In this document: piece by piece, positions 24,561 through 38,525 of the stretch
Layout: every line of letters begins with the position of its first letter
Numbering within the stretch: the first letter of the stretch is position 1
Notes under the pieces: model-generated
Told to the model about the DNA's origin: nothing
The model's database searches: none
What the model saw: only the letters and a program-made list of their open reading frames with translations
Position numbers and translations under genes: made by a program
Assembly (NCBI GenBank): GCA_030435675.1
Contig: CM059622.1
Location: 3,720,001-3,784,000 of the forward strand
Direction of reading: 5' to 3'
Length of the DNA: 64,000 bases
From: Steinernema hermaphroditum
Lineage: Eukaryota; Nematoda; Chromadorea; Rhabditida; Steinernematidae

Positions 24561-27299
24561 GGAGACAAAAGGAAATCTTTTGATACTTTGGAGCTCATGA
24601 CGATGGCGGTGCCGAGGAGGAGGACGTAGGAGTTGCCAAGGCTGGGGGGGAGCGGAAATACCAACACGTCACTTAAGCCTTGTTGGAAACGGGATTGGAT
24701 AGGTTCCAGAATTTTGATCCTCTCATGAAATTGGTCCACCTCTCAGAGTTTCCAGTCTTTTGCACTTCCTAGACAGTCTTTTTTGGAAGTGAAAATGCGG
24801 GGTGGGACTGGTTGAAGTCCACTGAGGGTAGTCCATGGGCTTTCTGTGATCGAATAATGGCCTATCAACGCTTCTTTCTTGTGTACTGTGAGATATCTTG
24901 CATGGAATTGATTCAAGTGTAAGCTAAAGTGAGGCCTCCCAAAGGCAGATACGGTACAAGTTTTCAGAAATTCAAAGATCTCGAGGACTGTTCAAGATGA
25001 TCTCCTAATTTTAAGTCTTACAAAATTTCTGGAAGAGACTGATAACCAGGTCATCGGTCATCGTAGAGAAAACAACGTCATTTGACTCCAATAGAGCCGG
25101 GTAGGGTGCATTCAAGGCTTCGCTTTTTACAACCCAGTCATAAAACAAGAGGTATGCTCCCACGAGACAGGAACAAGAACCAAAAATCTCGTTCTAAAAA
25201 CGTGGACAAATAGCTGATTAGATGACAAACGATGTCAAGGAAGGATCGATGAGGGCGCGTGCACTTCAGAAGAGTGGGTGCTTGTGGCCTTTCAAATTGG
25301 GTTCTCGAGCACGATGTATCGGCTTTTCCGCGAAATAAGCGTTGCTAATTTTGGGCTCTGTTTCGGAATGACCAAGTTGAGCGTCGTCCGGCTTGATCAC
25401 TTTCTTCACAAGAAGGGACATGAACATGTAAAAGAGACGGGTACTTCTAGAAGGCGGTTCTTACGTATGAATCTCCACTTCGTTATAATCATAGAAACAG
25501 AGCTAAGAAAAGGGGAATTCATTGTTGGTCGAATTCAAGCAAGTGTCTAAAACCCAGAACTTTACCGGGGGAAAACATTTCTGAGAAACTCCAGCGGTGG
25601 GAAAATCATTTAGAGCGCCACCTGCCCACAGCTGTTTTCTAACCTGTGGCCAGAGCAATTAGCGATGATCGATCTGTGACAGTTGTGAGGGGAAGAAGAC
25701 AAATACTGGAGGTAGTCGTACTTTTCAATAGATGGGTACGATCTTTCATTTTCATGAACGTTTGCTAAATGCTGATCTTAAGACAGCAGTAGAGAGGAAA
25801 TACGGAATTTTCCACAATTTTAAAGATAACTTGGGGGTACACAAAACTGTTTATCTTTTACTAACTAACATATCTTAACAGCCTTCAAGAAAGATGATAT
25901 ATTTACCAGTCTTTGAGTTTTGCTAGAAATGCAATCATCTGTTGGGCTGGAGCATTGAAAAGCTCTCATGCATAACTTAAAAGTCTTTAGAATAGATGCT
26001 ATATTTAAATTGTATGATGTTTCAAAAACAGTATATTTATCAAACGCTAAAACGCAGAATCGAGCAGTGCGAGACGAAACGTTTCAACCTCCAGATCGAA
26101 GCCAGGTATAATGAAAAAGAAGAGAACGATTCTTTGTAAACGTATGAAGACCTGAAAGAGAAATGCGGCCATCAAGTGATTGGGATGTAAAGATGAATTT
26201 GCTTTCAGGAGTGCACTCATCAACTTCTTAGTGCAATCCTGACGTATAAAATTTGAGTCATTTACATCATAAACACATGTGATTGAAGAAGTCTTTGACC
26301 TCAGCCCCATTAACTCTGCCTATGACATCATAAACATCGACGTCATAAACTATTTAGTATTACGCATGCGAGACATATGTTTTGTTATATCCAGGGAACA
26401 TTCACCTTTTTGACCTTAATAATAAACGTGAGAGAAAGTTCGCGTGACTCCTGCAGCGAAGGTTGACGATGTCAGGAGACATCCAATGGGATACTTCACA
26501 GGGAAAAATGGACACTAAATGACTAGGGACCGAAAAGATACGACGCTGGCTGATCTTCCGAAATCTTTCCTGATCTTCAACGTTACTTTGAAATCAATAT
26601 TATTTCTAAATTTTATTTTTTTTTGTAATGTGTCTAACAGTACAAGAGTGATCTTCATCTTGGTTGGGTGAATAGAACTACGGCAACCGTGGTCTTCCAG
26701 GACTCCTGGGGGCTGGGACTATCATTGCGGTCCTAAAGGACCAAGTAAGACCACTCACTCAACCTTTTCAAGCGAATGAAAAAGCAAGCGGACGATCCGA
26801 CCGATCGATGGGGACACAAACGAAGAGACCGTGGCGACAGTACAAGTACAACATAACCCCAAATGTGTAGGGAAGCAAGATTTTTCTGATCCGCACACAT
26901 ATTTTTTGCGTCAAATGCGTCAAATAGGTGAAAGTGAATGGAAAAACATGAAAGTTGGTTAACGGTTGACTGGATTCCACACACCACAAACATCAACAGA
27001 ATCGAAAGAGTCCGATCAGATTTCGTGTCTCCATGGAACTCACATAGAAAACAGCATGAATAGATGCATGAGGATACGTGAGTTTTGAACACTAGGAAGC
27101 GGTCGGAAATGGAAATATTCAAAGAACATGCTTAGAAGAATATGTCTTATGCTTGAAATCACAAAGGCCTTTCAACTCAGCACCTCATTCCATAATGCGC
27201 ATTGGCGATTTTTTGGACTTGGCTGCAAGACGAGGAAGTCGAACCACTTTGGCACAAAAATGACGCCTTGACACTTCAAACAATGGACGCAAAGAATTG

Positions 27300-27650
27300 G
27301 TCATTTCAAAGATCGATTAGGTCTCACACCTCATCACACGCGCCCGATCGAAAACTCCGCAAATTCGAACAAATTGCGCATTAGGGGCGATCTGGGATCG
27401 CGCGAACAACACGTGCGGACGCACCTGGAGGGAAGTGAACAGCGGCGGGGAGTGGAAACCGAAGGCCGGCCGAACTGTGCTGCCCCGAGGACCGGTTTCG
27501 AACCGTGCGACCGTATTTATCGACTCGGCGCCGCGGTCACAAAAACGACGATTCGCAATTCGGCGCGTTTCTCAAGGTTATCGCCGCCGCGTCAGTCGGT
27601 GGCTCAACGGATCGACGCCCATTCGACTATGTTAATTAGATATGGGCTGT
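27300..27650. other. CG-rich island 4
   Basis: CG-dense (GACTCGGCGCCGCGGTCAC, TTATCGCCGCCGCGTCAGTC) with GCGCATTAGGGGCGATC at one edge and GTTAATTAGATATGGGC at the other. Two overlapping frames of 66 and 113 codons cross it without any recognised motif. Confidence 0.4.
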
Positions 27651-29439
27651 TTGCTGGTGATTTGGAAGGACTGGAAACCGGAAATTTCAGGTTTAGCACA
27701 ACGAGGAGATTTTGAATGATTTGTGAGATGTTGATGATGAATAATAGAATAACAGGCTAATAGGGAGCGTCACAGTCTTTGGTATTCGACCACTACAAGT
27801 CCAAGTTCAAGAAGCCATGGTTGTGACAGGTGACAAATACTTGTACCAGATAGGTACCGCACAGAGCGGAACACGACCAGAACTCTAGTCAAGACATGCA
27901 TACGAATATACGATGAGGGTGGCTGTGTAGATTGTCCGTAAAGTGTTCGTCTAGGTCCGCCCTCAAATACTTGCTTACAGCATTTACGAACTCACTCCAT
28001 GGAACACACAATATGTATGTAGGCTGTTATGCATACTTATGCATGGGGATGATTTGTGTCTTTGATTCCAACAAGCCCTCTTCGAGTCCTACCTCGATTG
28101 GGAGTGGAAGCGAATATAAGATAGATTAAGATCGGAGACGAAAGAAACGGTAAAGCCTACTTGGGAAGAGGAAACGTGGCCGTCGTTTCCGAACTCATTA
28201 TCGGATAAACGCCATTTTCTACTTTCTGACGCACGCGTTCTCGTCACTATCGGTTGGTGCAACAGCTTAATACGCAATAGTCTGCATTCGGTTCCCAAAA
28301 TAGATAGGTTGAAAGAATAATGAGTCACGTGGCTGAGAGTTGTCCTATGAGGCGAGACGATAAGAGTTAATTGGACGGCGACACGGACATGACATTATAA
28401 ATGGAGACTTTGTTTTTTATAACCTGTAGTAGAAAATGGTTAAAATTGAAGACAAAAAGATTCGATCTGATATTTGAAGAAAAATGATCAAGAAATAGAC
28501 CACGTTTTTTGGCGTTTGATCTTTTCGGTCGTGAGTGGAGAGGACAGTAGTGTGACATAGAAAGAAGTAGAAATGTGGAGGCGTTAATGGAATAATAGGG
28601 CTATTGTCTATCAATAACGGGATCAAAGCTTCCCAGATGAATAAGCTAGTTTCCTTAAAGACAACATGGGATGAAGATCGATTTATAGCAGAACGGATTT
28701 TCGCACGACTGTATAAGTTGTGACCGCACAGAGAATGGGAAACGGCGCCACCGACCTTTGTTCTTTCGAAGTCAATCGTTCTTTGCCGTCTCATAAACTG
28801 CGACCTTTAGCCTTTTGTTTAACGGTGCTTGTTGATTAAAGTTTCGATGATTACAAAGATGCTGAACTTTACTCTGCAGAGTAGTGTGTTTTATATATGA
28901 TCATTTATATATAAAAGGGTATGATGCCCTCATTGCCTTCTTCCTTTAAGAAGGTATAAAATGTTATTGTTTTGATTTGAACCAGAACAAAGATATAAAC
29001 TTTCAGTAAATTAATCTAAACAGAGGATTTCTGTGATGAATAACGTTGCTTATAAGGTCACAGACATCGTTCTCCGAGGCACGAAGTGCAACTCGCTCTC
29101 ATGGAAGGGATGTACAGCGCGCTGTGAGCCTCTCACTGCAGCGCTCGCGCGGATAGGCTTGCAGATTTAAAACCACTTTGTGTTATTAGAAATGAATTTC
29201 GATGAATTTCTCTAGAATCGAAGAACAACTATTCCCTCGAAATATTTTCTTTGGGAATTGGCATAGTTTTTGGACGTCTTTTGATCATGATTCGAAATTG
29301 AAGAGGTTACGGAGGAGCAGAATCCGTTGAGATCATCACTAAAAACTGTGGAAAATTCAATATTCCATGAAGATGAAGTGTTCGGTTGTGTGGAAAATAC
29401 AGTAATATAACATCTCCGTCTGTCACACAAATCAAACGG

Positions 29440-29660
29440 AAACGGGCAAATCAGGAACCGCCGCAAAAAACCAAGCCAGGCAAGTGGAAGAGGAATCGAC
29501 GCGTCGCGCGACGATCGCCCGCGGCGATCTTCTCGGAGCGAAGACCCAAAGGGAGAAGCAGCGCCGTAATTAGAAAGGGAACCGTGATGGGAAAATAGCG
29601 GGTGGAGTGGGCGGAAAAACGAAGGCCTTAAGGATATTAACACGGCGGGATTAACAAAGC
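29440..29660. other. CG-rich island 5
   Basis: GACGCGTCGCGCGACGATCG, CCGTAATTAGAAAGGG and CGGCGGGATTAACAAAGC lie within about 200 bp. The make-up is as in the other islands and no gene is supported. Confidence 0.35.
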
Positions 29661-31999
29661 TTATTTTTGGATCTGGAGACATTTCCCTTCGCTCCCATCC
29701 CACGTATAATAAGCTTGATGCGGGCTTGTTTGTTCCGTCTTGTCTCCGCGGAGATAGTCCTGAGGGATCGAGAAGCGCATAACACATCAATGTCAATAGC
29801 GGACGGAGTCAATACGAACGCAAACGACGAATATAACGCCAGAAGTCAATCTTGGCGTCTCGGACGGAAGGAAGCGTCTCGACAAGGAGATTATGACTTT
29901 ATGGGGATGTTGTGGAAAAACAGACGATGTTTTTGGATAAGTAAACTGAGGTTCTGGATGGATGGCGGAGGGTGCACTTTTCGAATGACAGATTCATCAG
30001 TGGCAGGGCCTGAGGTCGGAAAGGTCGAGATGGGTCTGGCGATAAGAGAAAGTGAAGAGCATAAACAAATGGCTTAGTTTTGGGACAAATGACTCTGGCA
30101 AACACTGTTGGGCCAGAGGTCGTTCAAGGTCGTTAATGTGCACTGAGAGTGCTTGAAAGGGACCTGAAACTTCGATAATTTCAAGCTTTTAGATGCTTAG
30201 GAGGCTCAAAACAAAAGTAAAGGTGCACTGGTGGAAGGTGATCCCTGATTCTAGGTGAATACTTAGAATCATAGATTAAACGAGATTTCCGAGGAGGGGG
30301 CGGCGGAAGGCCTAGAACTTCTTGTCAAGGAGGTGGAGTGGGGGTAAGAAACCTACCAAGCGCAACCATGTATCAACAAGTGATGCATGTACATATAAGG
30401 AAGTCGAACGTGTTAAATGTTGGCTTCTACCAGAAACTTTGGATAGAATCTATGTCTACGAGGTATACTTACATAGCTCTCATTTGTAGTGGATTCAAGG
30501 CGACCACACATTCTGCAGAAAGATAATGCGATCCATGTCCTACTTAAGAGGTTCAGGGGTGAAGCTAAGCTCTAATATTGTAGACAAAGGTTATTTTAAA
30601 CTGAATGCACAAGGCGCACAATCTTAAGTGTTTTGTATAAGAACGGCCATAACGACCTTGTCGGAAGATGGTCATCAGCTGACATTCACCTGTGAATGGG
30701 CCATTACTAAAGCACTCCTAAGTGAACGAGGAGTGCGCTTTCAGATAAAAAGGGATATATTCCAGGAACGTACCGAACACAGAGACTTTAATTGCGACGT
30801 CCAATCAGCCTTCCCCACGTCCATCTTTTCTTCTTCCAAAGAACGCATAAAAAGATAATTGGGAGCTAATGCAATTTTGAGTATGTCAGTGTGGTCGCTC
30901 TCGAAGGAAAGAGGAACTCCGCTTCCCCGAAAGAAAACAGTTTGACTGGCGCACCATATTTCACTTTCGATCTTTGCCTTTTCTCCTCTCCTGTCAGTTT
31001 CGGCGTTTGATAAGCCCATGTAATCCCCTCAGTGGAAACATCCTCCACACGAAAACACGTCAGCTTTGTTGTTTTCAAGTGACCAACACAACCAGATGAT
31101 AGCCCAGCCACAGAATGGGAAACGTTGAAAATATCTGAGACGAAGGGAAGTTATGTACAGTAGTCAGTCGGAAATCCATGCCAAAGCAACAACGACACGG
31201 GCTGGTCTCTTTTTGGATGCATGCGGTCTGGATTTTGAGTTGCCAGGCAAGGGAACTGAGGAAACCGTTCATATCGAAATGTGGCGTTTTAAAAAGCACC
31301 GTTTTGAAAAGGGACGTAGAGATCATCTTGGTCGGTTTAAGACAAATTAAGGTCCTAGGCCGGAGTTGAACCCATCACGACCGGTTTACAAATAAAAAAA
31401 AAGACACGCTCGCAACGAGCCGCACAGACAGTCTAAAAGTAAACAATTCACTATGTCTTCGAGACCGATAGCCCGCCAATTGACTACCGAGCTAGACGGG
31501 AATAAAAATGATTCTATGAGCTCCAGTCGAAAACTGGCAGCTCTGGGTGCAACAGTACCTTAGGACTGTGGACTTTGCTATAAAGGGAAAAATTCAAAAA
31601 GGCGCAAAACAAAGAGTAGAAGGAAGGCAGACAAAACGGTGTTGTCTAGACGAAACGATAGTATGTGGGAGTTTTAAAAATAGAAATGCTGTTATAAGTC
31701 AGGACTTAGGAGTGGTACTATTATTAATAAAAAAATAAATCGACTACTTTTCGCTAAAGTTTTGCTTACTTTTGGGAATTTATTTTAACAATTCGACTAA
31801 ATTTTGAATCTGAACTGCGACAATTTAAGTAGTATTTACTAGGTAACACCGCTGGTTCTTAATGGAAAAGCTTTAACGACCTCGACAGAAGTTTCAGATA
31901 CATAACTGTGAAAGGGAACACGTGAATCACTAACTACACACAAACATCAAAATCTAAAAGTCAACATCGGACTCTCTTTACTTGTCTACTGCTGTAGTC

Positions 32000-32345
32000 A
32001 AACAACGCGAACCGGTCCTTCTCTCCCACTCACTAATGTTTCGAAACGTTTCAAGGAATGACGGCCGATATCTCCAGGTGCGAACGAAGCGCGATGCACC
32101 GGAAGCCCGGGTGGCAGGGGCCAACTGCAGTCCGGGGTGGGGGTCCTGGTGGCGCCGCCTCTCGCGACGTCTCCCTCGGGAGCGTTGCAAATAAACGCCG
32201 CCGAGATTACAACGTAATGTTTACTCTTTAGGCAGCGAGTGGAGAAGTTCGGAGTTGGAGACGCCGCGATTCTTTGCTCTACCCGAGCGAGGAAGCGCGA
32301 GGAAGTGGGGGAGGGCCATTAGGCGGGCGTGCACGAGAAAAACGA
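32000..32345. other. CG-rich island 6
   Basis: CG-dense (GGCGCCGCCTCTCGCGACG, CGAGCGAGGAAGCGCGAGG) with GGCCATTAGGCGGGCG. It has short open frames on both strands but no motif. Confidence 0.35.
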
Positions 32346-33399
32346 CCCGATTTGGAAGTGCTTTATACGAAAGTTTGGGAAGTTTGGAAAAGATTCTCAA
32401 CTGTACAATTGCACAATATCGGATTCCAGGTTGAAAATCGTCGACCACCAACGACAAGTCTACCACTACGCAACTTAAAATTCACACGTTACTTATTTAT
32501 AGTACCACCTCAATCAAACCAGCAAGTATAGTATAAAAGTCATCTTCGGCAAGTCTGACCTTTAGGACTACAATTATGGTGTTGGCTGTTGAACCTTTGC
32601 TTGTTCAACTTGTGCAGTTGGAAGGTGATAAAGCTATTGTCGCTCTTCACACCGTAATGGCGCCGTACTGTTTGTCACAATAGGATTACAATGAAAAATA
32701 GACAAGGCGCAAGTTCATAGATAAAGTCTCGAAGTGTCTTTCGCTCGAGGTGTCCAGCCTATGATGCAAAAGCCGAGAACCTATAGCCTTGCCATGGCAC
32801 CACTTCACGGGACTGTAACTCTAAATCCCCAGAACAAAAGGGCTCTATGTGTTAACTCGTAAGCGTCATCTTCAGTGGTTTTGGCCGCCAGCAAATTTTG
32901 CTGTTAGGAAGATGCAACGGAATCCTTTACCATCTGAATTTGCACGTTTAACTCTACCGAAATGCAAATTTCACCTTGATCGCATTCTTATTATTTAATG
33001 AGCTTTTAAGGATTTTAATGTTCTTTTCGTTAATAAAGTGTTGGGGCTTGATGTTGGCCTTACAGAAATTACAGAATGTTTAAGGCGCTTTTTACAATAT
33101 ATACTACATCAAAATTGAAGAAAGAGTTAAGGTGAAAGATCTAGGAAAATCACGGTCTCCATAAAAAGTCCAAAAGTCGAGCGGCCGCAAAGCACACATA
33201 AAAGGAACGAGTTTATGCTGTACTTGCTGCGTGCGGCGTTCGGATATCGAAAACGCATCTATTATGAATGATGTTCGTGACCTCGTGGTAGGGGTTCCAC
33301 AAGGAAGTCGTAAAATTCCAAGAAGAACGCATTATGCGCCTCTCGTGACATTTATGGCGCTCCGTAAATAGCAGAAGTCGGTTAGGGATGTGCCTCGAG

Positions 33400-33560
33400 T
33401 GGATTCACTCGAAGCGGTCTTCATGCGCCACCTATGTGCGCCGACGCCATCGATAACGAATCGTCCGAGGTCCTCAGATTTAGTGTAACATCTCACACGG
33501 GCGGCAATGTGGCGGCGATCGCGCCGCCGATCCAGCCGATCAATCAAAAGAGAAAGACGC
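33400..33560. other. CG-rich island 7
   Basis: GCGCCGACGCCATCGATAAC and GGCGGCGATCGCGCCGCCGA in a short island, otherwise without features. Confidence 0.3.
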
Positions 33561-35779
33561 TTTTTTTCTATTTTCGAGTGTTTTGTTCGCCTCGTAAACA
33601 GCTGCTTGTCGCATTCCTGCAGTTGGGACTGACTTTGAAAAGTCGCTTTGGGAATGCCGAACCTCGTCTACGTCAAGTAGGTATTTTTAAAGACACTCAA
33701 GTGGTGAACAGTTGCTGAGCAAGGAGATCTTCGACCTGAACGAATCTAAAGACAACATGAAGAAGCATGCGTTTTTTGATCCAGGCGACCCTAGTCTAAA
33801 ACTGATCATTGGTGATTTTCGACCATTTCAAACAAATAAGGAGTGAACAGGGAATGCACTAGGAGTGAACGAGACGACTATATACAGCATAGACGGAATT
33901 GGAATAATCATAAACCGTATGAGCTCGTTATTCTCACAATTTCAATCGCTTTCTTATGAGCACTTTTCTGGAAGACACTTGCTTCTGGATGTCCTCAGGA
34001 AAGGTCTTCTCATTAGTTTAAGCTTTGCACCCTCCGACAGAAGAAACAGCGAGGGAAGGTGATTTATTGCGAAGCTTCCGAAAGGCGACTTAGGACAGCT
34101 TTGTTCAGTTAATCATTAAACAGAAACACGACAAGAGCACTCTCTGATTTATTGTAAAAATGGTCAAATGGTCGAAAATTTATACTGCCCGAGGGTACTA
34201 CTTGGTAACTGGGAAAATATCTCATCCACAACAGGAAGAATCGCCAGGAATCAGGGTCGCCACCCCTTGAAAAGACCGACAACAGGATTCGACAGGACAC
34301 GCGTCGCATCGTCACTCCATTAAACTAAGAGACCGACATCGAGATCGAGACTCGTCGAAATTTCGAGTGAGAGTGAGTCCATCACTGGTCACTACCGCCC
34401 GACCACCCGCGAGAAGCTAAACCATCGCTGAAATTGCAAAGTCCCCGCCGCCAGTCGAAATGAACATGGTTCGAGAAGGGATCGACGAGTTCAAAGGGAC
34501 GACCACCAGATTCACGGCGTAGATCTACTTGATGGGCACGAAGGAGAGAGATACGTACTCATTTTCCAATGATATGGATGGTAATACTGCATTTCAAGAC
34601 ATACTAGAAAGCCACAATTGAACCCTTTTTGGCTGAAGGTCTTCATTTGCTTAGAATTTACACCCTCCGACTGAAGAATCACCCCTTCCTCCTGAAGGAA
34701 GCTGATTTATCACAAAGCTGTCGGAAGTTAACTTATGGCATTGTCTAAACCGTCGCAAAAGTGAATTCATGTATCGCCTCAAAACCTGACATGAAGACCT
34801 GCCTAATACACACCTTTCATCTAGCAGCACTCGGAGGTGATACTTTCCCACATAATCACTCATGATGTTCGTTTAAAAGGCATCAAGATAATTCTCATTA
34901 GATACGGGAACCCTGCAGAAAAGAGGTCGAAAATAGAGACGATGTGCAAGTTGCTAACATGTCCAGATTAATGTGATGATAAGAATAGAAGATGGATGCG
35001 TCTGCAAAGGCTTCCTATGTTTCTCCACGAGTTGGGAAGGCGCGTAAAAAGTGGACGTGGCAATTAAAAACGCTCCGACAGATTGAAGGATGCGATTCTG
35101 GGTTGCAAACGCCATTAGTCAATGTCATGGAGGGTGGGCAAAAAGTGACCACCGATCGATGGAAGCGATGTAGTGGATAGTGGAAAAAGATGTGGTTTTA
35201 AGGGTGTCCGAACAAACACAGGGCTTCGGTATAGTCACTTAGACCGAGTTCTGAACACTGGGGGAAGGGATTTACTAACCGTTTATCAAGGTGGTCAAAA
35301 TGCTTTTGTATAAAAGTTGCATCTACACAACTGTTCTGGCATGAAAAGACAGAAACAGTGACAGAAAAATCTTTGCATGATACTGTAAGAAGTGTACGAA
35401 AATTCGAAATCGAAAAATGGAGATGTAGATATTAAGTTTCTAAAATTGGAACCCCATAACACAACCTTATTTTTCATTTTTCGAAGCGAGGTTCAGCCTA
35501 GCACCTTTAATTTTATGTTATAGGGCCCTGACCGTCCATTGGCCGAATAGATTGAACACCGATGTCTGAATGAAGAGAGGCGATCACAATATACTACTAG
35601 ACGGTCTAGTGTCGAATACATTTCCGACAGTTCGAATGGAATAGGTTGAGGTATCCTAGCGTCTAGAGTGGTCCATCGAACCAAGAACTAGGACCCAGTC
35701 TGGCAAGCCTGAATCACTTGTGTACATATGACAAAGGATAACGTGGATCCACAGATAGGCAACGGCTGAGCCGTATATC

Positions 35780-35830
35780 CGTATCAGCCGATCCGATTCA
35801 ATCCGTTCGCGCCCATCTCTGCGCGGATCC
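35780..35830. repeat. Short dispersed repeat, copy 2
   Basis: Partner of the copy at 19620-19672. It is flanked by two GGATCC-containing words (GTGGATCCACAG at about 35744, GCGGATCCAG at about 35823). Confidence 0.4.
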
Positions 35831-37094
35831 AGTAGGCCTTCAAACTAGTGGAGTCCCTTTCAGCGAGAATCTTTTTGGCACCTACTTCAGTGCCAACAAA
35901 TCGAGCGTTTGTGGGAAAGGAATACTCACCCGAGACACATTGTAGATCACTGGGGAAAAAGTTTCCAAAAATGACGAAAAAACATGGAGATATGATTTTT
36001 GGTCCACGGAGCCTCTGGGAAAAGCCGCGGGAAGCGCTAAGCGAACGTAAACAACCAATTTACCATCTTCTCGTTTTTCATCCCTTAAGTGTGTTTTGGA
36101 CAGCTTTTGCGAAGAAGTCGGAAATCGATTATTCAAATTGACTCTTTTTGTGACATCCACGCAAAAAAAGTGCACCGCGTTCTCTGAGAATCTACTCTAC
36201 AAAGTGTTCCAGAAATTTCAGTCGAAATGCAAAAAAAGTCAAAGTTCGTGAGCGCCAGCTCTTTGAAGTGCTTCTTGTGGCCATATGCGCGGGAAAGTGA
36301 CGGATTGGCACGCAGGAAAAAGACGGAATAAGAAGCGCTATGACGTTGAGGAAAGCTGCTGCTGGCATATAATGCGAAATATGACAAATGGGTGGGAAAA
36401 AGAGGGGATCAGATAGGGACAGTATTTGTGTGGCTCCAATACGGATAGTGAAGAGTAAAAGAGATGAGACCGACAATATCAAGTGGACCAGCGAAGGATA
36501 TAGGACTGCCTTTTTTGCTTATGCGCTGTCTGATTTCGAATAATCGAGAAAGAACAGAAGTACACGAATGGCTGTGTGTGTACGAAAAAAATGTCTGTGA
36601 ACAAAGTTCTACAGGGTACACTTCAAACAGATGTCTAGAAAGCCATACAGAAATTCAAATTGTGAGACTTTCGAGGTTTCTTTCGATTTCCCGACTTTGC
36701 CGAAAGTGTCCTTTACGGAACACCCTGCTAACGGTAGTAAAAAGATTGGCTAAAGTGTAACGTTGGATTGGACGAAGTGGGCGAAATCCCGTCATCCGAG
36801 CAGCTGGCGGTGTGGGCCTATTGGTTTCAGTTTTTGCTTCGGTTATTTTTGAGACCCTCTGAATATTTAGCTTACGTTCACACTTTCTGAATTGCACACA
36901 CCGTTCTAAAAAGCGTCCCATTTAACGAAAGCATATGTTCATGGAATATATAGACGTTTTTTTATCAGATTTTGATTTTCGAAGCGTAAAGATATAGCTC
37001 ACTCGCGTTGTAAGGGTTCAGTGTCCGCGGGGGGAAATACTAACTTCGACCGAAGTCTCGATCAGAAATGTTCGGTTTTGGACAAGATTGAGCC

Positions 37095-37190
37095 ATTTTG
37101 TGTCCCCAGCTATCGGTCGTGTTGCCCGTTCGCTTTCTCAGAAATGAGTTGAGGGAGCGGTCGTTCTTGGCCGTTGTTGTTTGCAAGAAA
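37095..37190 (+). repeat. Dispersed hairpin repeat, copy 1
   Basis: TTTGTGTCCCCAGCTATCGG, then CCCGTTCGCT, then a hairpin CGGTC-GTTCTT-GGCCG with one G-T pair. A second copy is at 58013-58110 and a weaker third at about 43840-43920. The same stem is kept with different bases in each copy. Confidence 0.6.
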
Positions 37191-37799
37191 TGAATGAATG
37201 GGTGGTTCAGCGGACATGCCTTTTTCGTGCGGCCTACCGCGCGACTCCTCACGGCAATAATTTTGCTGACTTTTCACCATTTTGCGTTTCACTTGAATGG
37301 AACGATACCGAGTGTGTATTGTTCCGTTAACGGCGAATGTCACCGTCGCAATTCGTGGCAGGGCCGCAATCCGGGGCTCGATCGAGTCCGTTATGATGTC
37401 ATTTTCAGGTTTCTGATTGACTCGCCTTTTAGTTTAAATTGTTATTCTTACAATATTAATTGCCATACAATACAACGCTAAGTTTACTCGAAAAATAAGT
37501 GTCATTAGCACTACGAGACAGACAGATACCGAGAGGGGAATATCATATAACACTGTTCGTGTAGATTGAGTTATGTTAGACACCATCTTCGTAAGACGTG
37601 CTTTGAGTTCTGCATTTTCAGCTTTGAGGTCTTGCCATGCAAGTAAACAATCCTTGGAATGCGCTAAGCGACCAGGCTGATCTTTGACACTTTGTTGATT
37701 CGCGGACATCCTCAATTTGTTTTCAAAAACTGAATGAAAATCAAACACATCTCTTCTCGATCCCAGCTACTTCTTCAATCAAATGTTTCCACGGAAAAA

Positions 37800-38060
37800 G
37801 CGCCGAGAACTTTTGGAGGGGAGAGGGGCCGCCGCGGGCCGGGAAGCGACGAATCCGCGGAAATCGGAGATGGCGCGAAAGTGGAAATACAATTTTTCAT
37901 TGAGACACCCGAGTCGCCGCGCCCTCTCGGGGGGCATCAGTCGCGCGGCGATCGAAAGGCCGCCGGAGAGCTTAAGGCGGCGCGCGGGGAGAGGCCAAAA
38001 GTGAGGAGATGGAGATGAAGTCGGCGGATGTGGGGAGCCGCAACAAGGGAAGGGATGAGT
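37800..38060. other. CG-rich island 8
   Basis: GGCCGCCGCGGGCCGGGAAG, AGTCGCGCGGCGATCGAAAG and GGCGGCGCGCGGGGAGAGGC. It is the densest island of the gene-poor region and no coding frame with motifs is present. Confidence 0.35.
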
Positions 38061-38384
38061 CAGAGGGCTTCCGCAAGGATCGGCGCTCTTTGGCGTGGTG
38101 TGGCGATAACGTCATAACTAGAAGATGCAAATGGTTATTTTGTATTATTATGCCTCCTAAACCAGTAGAATCTTTGACGGTCAGCCATGGTGTGTACTGT
38201 GATCTTAGGCTGAAGCTAATAATAGAACAAAAAATGTGATCACAATTCTTGAGGTGGACAGAAATGCTCCGTCTTCGTCTTTTGAGGAAGCGTTTCTTGT
38301 TGATTGGCACAGTCCTTATCGATCCATATGCACTTTTCGGCGCGCAAGTGCAGGAGGCAAGGGAGGAAAATACTATAGCTGTGA

Positions 38385-38525
38385 AAGAAGGCATCGTGAC
38401 TTTCGCAGCCGTCGTCGGCGATCGCGCCTCCTGTGGAAGTGAATAATGAACTTTACCGTTTCAGGATAATCAAACGGATCCGTCGTCGAGTGACTCTGAG
38501 CAGAATGTGCAACTTCTGGTGAGTT
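38385..38525 (+). repeat. Repeated module, copy 4 (plus strand)
   Basis: Shares TTTCAGGATAATCAAACGGATCC and the end CTGGTGAGTTC with modules at 45810-46030, 46730-46920 and 46920-47115 (two minus, one plus). Two readings are possible: a 54-bp exon between TTTCAG and GTGAG, or an unspliced frame ending IIKRIRRRVTLSRMCNFW then stop. The unspliced frame is kept here despite an in-frame 3-bp deletion relative to the other copies. Confidence 0.6.

Larger units (their letters stand above)
15961..38384. other. Gene-poor region of about 22 kb
   Basis: I find no frame with recognised domains, coherent codon use and splice context. Open frames are short and overlap on both strands. The region alternates between AT-rich sequence and compact CG-rich islands, given as separate entries, and also holds short repeats. 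Possible contents that I cannot prove are enhancers, non-coding RNA genes or long 5' introns of flanking genes. Confidence 0.6.
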
